A stretch of DNA of 10,254 nt from assembly GCA_009602725.1 (NCBI GenBank), contig WELB01000043.1, positions 657,477 to 667,730 of the forward strand, in the 5' to 3' direction. A model generated the notes under the pieces. It saw nothing but the letters and a program-made list of their open reading frames with translations, ran no database searches and was not told the DNA's origin. Positions within the stretch are counted from its first letter, which is position 1. Each line of letters starts with the position of its first letter. Origin of the DNA: Spirogloea muscicola (Eukaryota > Streptophyta > Zygnematophyceae > Spirogloeales > Spirogloeaceae). Shown in pieces: positions 7,241-10,254 of this stretch. A program made the translations under genes and the position numbers.

Positions 7241-7935
7241 TCTCCCCGCCAACCTCCAGCTCCCCCCTGGCTGCCAGACCCCTGCCAATGGGCTGGCCAT
7301 CCTCAAGGTCCCCCTCGGCACACCAGCTCACGTGGCGGTGGACTTGCGGGAATGCCTTCAACTTCACCTCGCCCCCCTCCCTTCTCTTCCCCTCCTTGGG
7401 GACACACAGCTGGCGTTGGCCATTCTCATCCACTGCATCAGCCAACGGGCATACTACCTGCAACGGACAGTCGCCCCAATGGGCATGGTGGGCGAGCTTT
7501 ACAAGGAAGTTGACAACTCCCTTCTGCAGTCCCTGGCATCCCTTCTACATTCTTTATCTTTCCCCTCCGCTTCATCTTCCCTCCAAGCATCCCTTCCCAC
7601 GCGCATGGGCGGCCTTGGCTGGCGATCGCTGGAGCAGATGGCGCAGGTAGCCTTCCCGGGCTGCTGGCAGCAGATCGCATCTCTGCTCCCCATGCGCTTC
7701 CCTTGCCTCCACAACCCTGTATGCAATGTGGAGGAAGGCTCCTTCCCCTTCCAAGCGGATCTGAGGAGCATCCGCGACTCAGCCATCGGCTCTTTTCCCT
7801 CTCTCCAATCCCTACTCACGCCATTCTCCGCCCTCGCCCAAGCTTCTGATAGAGGGGCACAATCTAGACTGGTTACGGCAGTGGAAGACGAGCGCCGCAG
7901 AAGGTTGAGGAGGCTGCCAGAACAATCCAAGGAGC
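7239..7935 (+). pseudogene. Retroelement block 4: thumb and connector
   Basis: The family-like sequence shifts frame at about 7239 and reads G-L-P-A-N-L-Q, then I-L-K-V-P-L-G (7299-7319), L-G-D-T-Q-L-A-L-A-I-L, S-Q-R-A-Y-Y-L-Q-R, and L-P-T-R-M-G-G-L-G-W-R-S at about 7588-7623. These are the conserved thumb and connector motifs of this polymerase family (G-L...N, V-P-x-G, Q-R-x-x-Y-L-x-R, G-G-L-G-x-R-S). Only about 33 residues separate F-A-D-D from I-L-K-V-P-L-G, roughly half the usual distance as I recall it, so a stretch of the thumb has been deleted. The frame stays open on to 8096, but family resemblance moves to another frame after about 7920. Confidence 0.8.
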
Positions 7936-8352
7936 CTGGCAAGACTTACTTTTCTAGCCACACCTGGTGCCACCGACTGGATCACCTCACACGCCGTTGC
8001 CAACTCCTTCAGCATCAGCTCCGAGGCCTTTCGGACGTCGCTTCAATTCTTACTCGGCCTCCCACCCAACTGCCTCATTGGGGTGCGCCATTGTGAGTGC
8101 AGCTTCCGTGCAGAGGGTGCTGAGCTCGCCACTCACATGCTGAGATACCCCACTGGACCAAAAGTGGTGGGCATCCACAACCTCCTCCGCGATGCCCTGG
8201 CGAGCTTGATGCGCGACGCCGGCTACGCAGTGGGCGGTGCAGAACAAAGAAAGCTGCAGCACTACTCCGATTACCCCCAATGCGATCAGCTCCTGCCAGC
8301 GGCAGTCGTCATCTTTGGCTGTCTGGGGCCTCGCTTCCACACTCTCCTTTAA
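7936..8352 (+). pseudogene. Retroelement block 5: C-terminal zinc-knuckle region with nuclease core deleted
   Basis: In this frame the sequence reads R-L-T-F-L-A-T-P-G-A-T-D-W, F-R-T-S-L-Q-F-L-L-G-L-P-P, then H-C-E-C...T-H-M-L. That is a degenerate Cys-x-Cys...His knuckle with the last Cys replaced. G-I-H-N-L-L-R-D-A, equivalent to the R-H-N motif, follows. At about 8220 the text jumps from D-A-G directly to Y-A-V-G-G-A-E-Q. By comparison with the small copy about 176 bp are missing, including the R-x-x-x-D and D-V-x-V-T segments of the putative PD-(D/E)XK nuclease. The frame ends at TAA (8350-8352), where the small copy has CAG. The short bases before 8350 correspond to L-P-A-A...F-G-C-L-G-P-R-F-H. 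Confidence 0.8.
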
Positions 8353-8689
8353 AATATTGCCAATTTAGGCTACAGATGACGTGCAGATGTGTTTCCGGCT
8401 GAGATGGGCTTGCCAGCTGCATATCTGTCGTTCTTGCGGCAACGAGTTTTGGCCTGTTTGCAGCGTGCTAAGGCAAATGGTTTGCACCAGAAAGCTGGGC
8501 GAGCTCTAGTTGGTGGCAGAAGGGCTCCGTATCTGACATTTAGTATTTAGGCGTCGATTAGCTTACCTTTATGTTTTGACCCGTGGTTATGAGCGGGTTT
8601 ATCTGCTGTAGACTATGTAGGGCTATAGATGTGCTTTCCTTCGTACTTGGCCATTTGGCCGTCGTTTGTTTCAAGTACACGAAATATTC
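8353..8689 (+). pseudogene. Retroelement block 6: extreme C-terminus and 3' UTR
   Basis: After a frame change, coding-like sequence continues as S-F-L-R-Q-R-V-L-A-C-L-Q-R-A-K-A-N, then Q-K-A-G-R-A-L-V-G-G-R-R, to a TAG at 8548-8550. The small copy reads through the equivalent codon (CAG) to L-T-R-G-Y-stop, so the ancestral end lay near 8598. The remaining 90 or so bases match the small copy's 3' UTR and stop matching after 'gaaatattc'. No poly-A or simple-repeat tail follows. Confidence 0.7.
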
Positions 8690-9160
8690 TTAGATCCATT
8701 GCAGGCCTTGCATTGGATAGAATCTTATTTGCAAACCCAAGCGCCCAGCAACGCCACGGTGGAGCGTCTAAGAGCCGCCACAGAAATCTCCCGGCTTCAG
8801 CCGGCGGCAGCGGAGACGGTGGCACAGATGAGGCTACTGACGCTTGCTGCACCCGCCTCCGCGGCGAGAGTCACGGCGACCCATGGCGGTGCTCAGGAGC
8901 GCGTGCCGCAGCTTAATCACTTTGCAGTCCTTTACCTCGCGCTAGCGCCCCGCCCTCCCTTCCCCCGCCCCCTCCTCCTCGCCTCACAACTCGTGTCCAT
9001 CCTCTCGGTCAACATCCAGACTGTTGTAAACCCAACCCTCTTACCCTTCTCACTCTCACTACCTCCATGGCAGAACCTGCTCTTGACTGAGCGCCAGGGC
9101 CCAGACCTGCCACACGCTCGTTCACCTGTTCCTTTGGCAGAGGGCTCACCTGACAGATGA
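8666..9160 (+). other. Open frame of 164 codons crossing the element's right end, uncertain
   Basis: The frame starts inside the element's 3' UTR (the ATG at 8666 is not a likely real start) and continues past 8697. The part after the junction begins L-D-P-L-Q-A-L-H-W-I-E-S-Y-L and includes V-E-R-L-R-A-A-T-E-I-S-R-L, an Ala-rich helical stretch. From about 8940 it becomes C-rich pyrimidine DNA with little protein character. I recognise no family. If it is real, 8698-8915 could be a host exon into which the element inserted. If not, it is GC-rich chance. An alternative frame is also open from 8629 to 8916. Confidence 0.2.
8690..8697 (+). repeat. Candidate right target-site duplication of the large element
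   Basis: ttagatcc duplicates 4226-4233 and abuts the 3' end defined by alignment with the small copy. It is only eight bases, so treat it as tentative. Confidence 0.3.
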
Positions 9161-9923
9161 ATGCATTAGGACACGGTTGGACACAGCAGCAGGCTTGACG
9201 GCGAGTGACTCGAACAGGGTTGTGGAACCTGCAGCGAGCGCTGTCATGAGGGTCCATGGCAGCGGCTCTAGCACTTGCTGGCTGCACAGGAGGGAGCCTC
9301 TGAGGTGGCTAGTGGGAGCCCGATGGAGAGCTGCCTGTGAGCACGCATTTTGGAGAGGCCACGCTCAGCAATTGGGCTACACAATCAAAGCGACACCCTA
9401 CACATCATTTGCTAAGAGTATTCATCTGTCAAGCACGTCAAGATGCACTTATACCCGAAACTGATGAGGTGACAAAAGTTCACATTCGACGTGCTTGGCA
9501 AACGTCCTCGGATGCATGACAGTTTCTTTGAAGGTTGCTGACATATGGCTGTGGCAAGCGTGGGTTGTGTAGCTCGTCAGTCCTTGTGCACAACTGGTAT
9601 CAGTTGGCAACATCGGGGCGAGCCCGCTGTAAGTAGCGCCTGGGCTTGGTTTATATTCTTTGCCGTTGAACACAGTTGACATATTAGCCACTTGTGATTC
9701 ATAAGGACATGCATGCATCAGATTTTTGTGTCGCAAAGTCGAATAGCATCATTCGATCTCATCCTGGGGAGGATATCATGGAATTGCTGTAGACGATGGC
9801 AATTGCGTTCCTCAAGAAAGTGCCGATAGACAACGCGTGAACTAGCATGTGCCGAGTTCCAAGTCTGATATGAGCTTGCAAGCTTGGATGTAAGTAAGGG
9901 CTGAAAAGATTTGATATTTCAAA
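9161..9923. other. Flanking DNA without a supported gene
   Basis: Several frames are open (9177-9464 plus, 9009-9287 minus, 9449-9736 minus), but none shows a domain, a codon pattern like a neighbour, or a clear start. The base composition is more AT-rich than in the element. I see no repeat copies of the A or B type and no RNA gene. Confidence 0.4.
9428..9500. repeat. Short inverted repeat with about 50-bp spacer
   Basis: caagcacgtc (near 9431) and gacgtgcttg (near 9489) are exact reverse complements. The arm length of ten bases is modest for random sequence, and no transposon or RNA feature accompanies it. Confidence 0.4.
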
Positions 9924-9949
9924 GTGAGTGAGTGAGTGAGTGAGTGAGT
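9924..9949 (+). repeat. GTGA tetranucleotide microsatellite
   Basis: Six and a half perfect copies of gtga, then degenerate gt-rich sequence to 9959. It forms the left end of a compound simple-sequence region. Confidence 0.95.
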
Positions 9950-9961
9950 AAGTGTGTGTAG

Positions 9962-9974
9962 GCGCGCGCGCGCG
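9962..9974 (+). repeat. GC dinucleotide run
   Basis: An alternating gc run of 13 bases flanked by g and tg steps. Alternating purine-pyrimidine GC is the classic sequence able to adopt left-handed Z-DNA. That is known chemistry, not shown here. Confidence 0.9.
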
Positions 9975-10021
9975 TGTTTGGAAGACACAGTGTCTGTGAT
10001 GGTACAGTGTGTATGATGGTA

Positions 10022-10254
<233 letters not shown>

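Larger units (their letters stand above)
4234..8689 (+). mobile_element. LINE-like (non-LTR) retroelement, decayed large copy
   Basis: The right end is well supported: alignment with the inverted small copy ends at '..cgaaatattc' near 8689. The left end is uncertain and rests on the ttagatcc duplication. If that is wrong, the start may lie nearer 4640-4900. Contents in order are a leader of up to 820 bp, an Ala/Pro-rich N-terminal frame from 5055, reverse transcriptase from about 6500 to 7700, a zinc-knuckle/nuclease region to about 8550, and about 100-140 bp of 3' UTR without a poly-A tail. No LTRs were found, no integrase, and no apurinic-type endonuclease upstream of the polymerase. A C-terminal nuclease is the likely ancestral arrangement. 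The copy cannot encode a complete protein. Confidence 0.75.

Overview
The window looks like repeat-dominated eukaryotic nuclear DNA rather than a gene-dense region. It starts with 113 uninterrupted A and ends in a long GA/GT microsatellite. Its centre is a decayed non-LTR-type (LINE-like) reverse transcriptase gene with strong family motifs, and shorter interspersed repeats lie beside it in both orientations. There is no prokaryotic operon structure, Shine-Dalgarno pattern, rRNA, tRNA or CRISPR array. The reverse transcriptase resembles, from memory of family motifs only, a lineage common in algae, other protists and non-seed plants. A streptophyte or algal host is therefore a guess, not a determination. 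The low-complexity ends may simply be where an assembly stopped.

Layout. 1-113 is poly-A. 114-500 is very GC-rich with no supported gene. 510-2346 is a dense cluster of short degenerate repeats. I describe them as units with a 'B' part (reading S-D-L-x-L-L-T-R-G-Y-stop, then a short tail) followed by an 'A' part (core near 'cgggctggcctctcacagcc'). They occur on both strands, partly as inverted pairs. 2347-3113 is a minus-strand, 5'-truncated 3' end of the reverse transcriptase element. It is flanked by an imperfect 15-16 bp target-site duplication and sits inside one of the A repeats. 3114-4225 holds a remnant of that interrupted repeat and one possible small gene (3917-4207). About 4234-8689 is the large plus-strand copy of the element: a 5' leader, an alanine/proline-rich N-terminal reading frame (5055-5714), then the polymerase in five frame-shifted blocks and a C-terminal zinc-knuckle/nuclease region. 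8690-9923 is flanking DNA with one open frame of uncertain status. 9924-10254 is a compound microsatellite.

How the parts relate. The large copy is non-autonomous as it stands: it has one in-frame TGA, at least four frame changes, a shortened thumb region, and a roughly 176 bp deletion that removes the core of the C-terminal nuclease domain. The small inverted copy at 2347-3113 still contains that deleted core. The two copies together therefore describe the ancestral 3' half better than either alone. They form an inverted repeat about 5 kb apart. The short B-A units end in the same peptide and stop as the large element. They may be relics of related elements, or short elements that share its 3' end and were mobilised by it; that last idea is inference.
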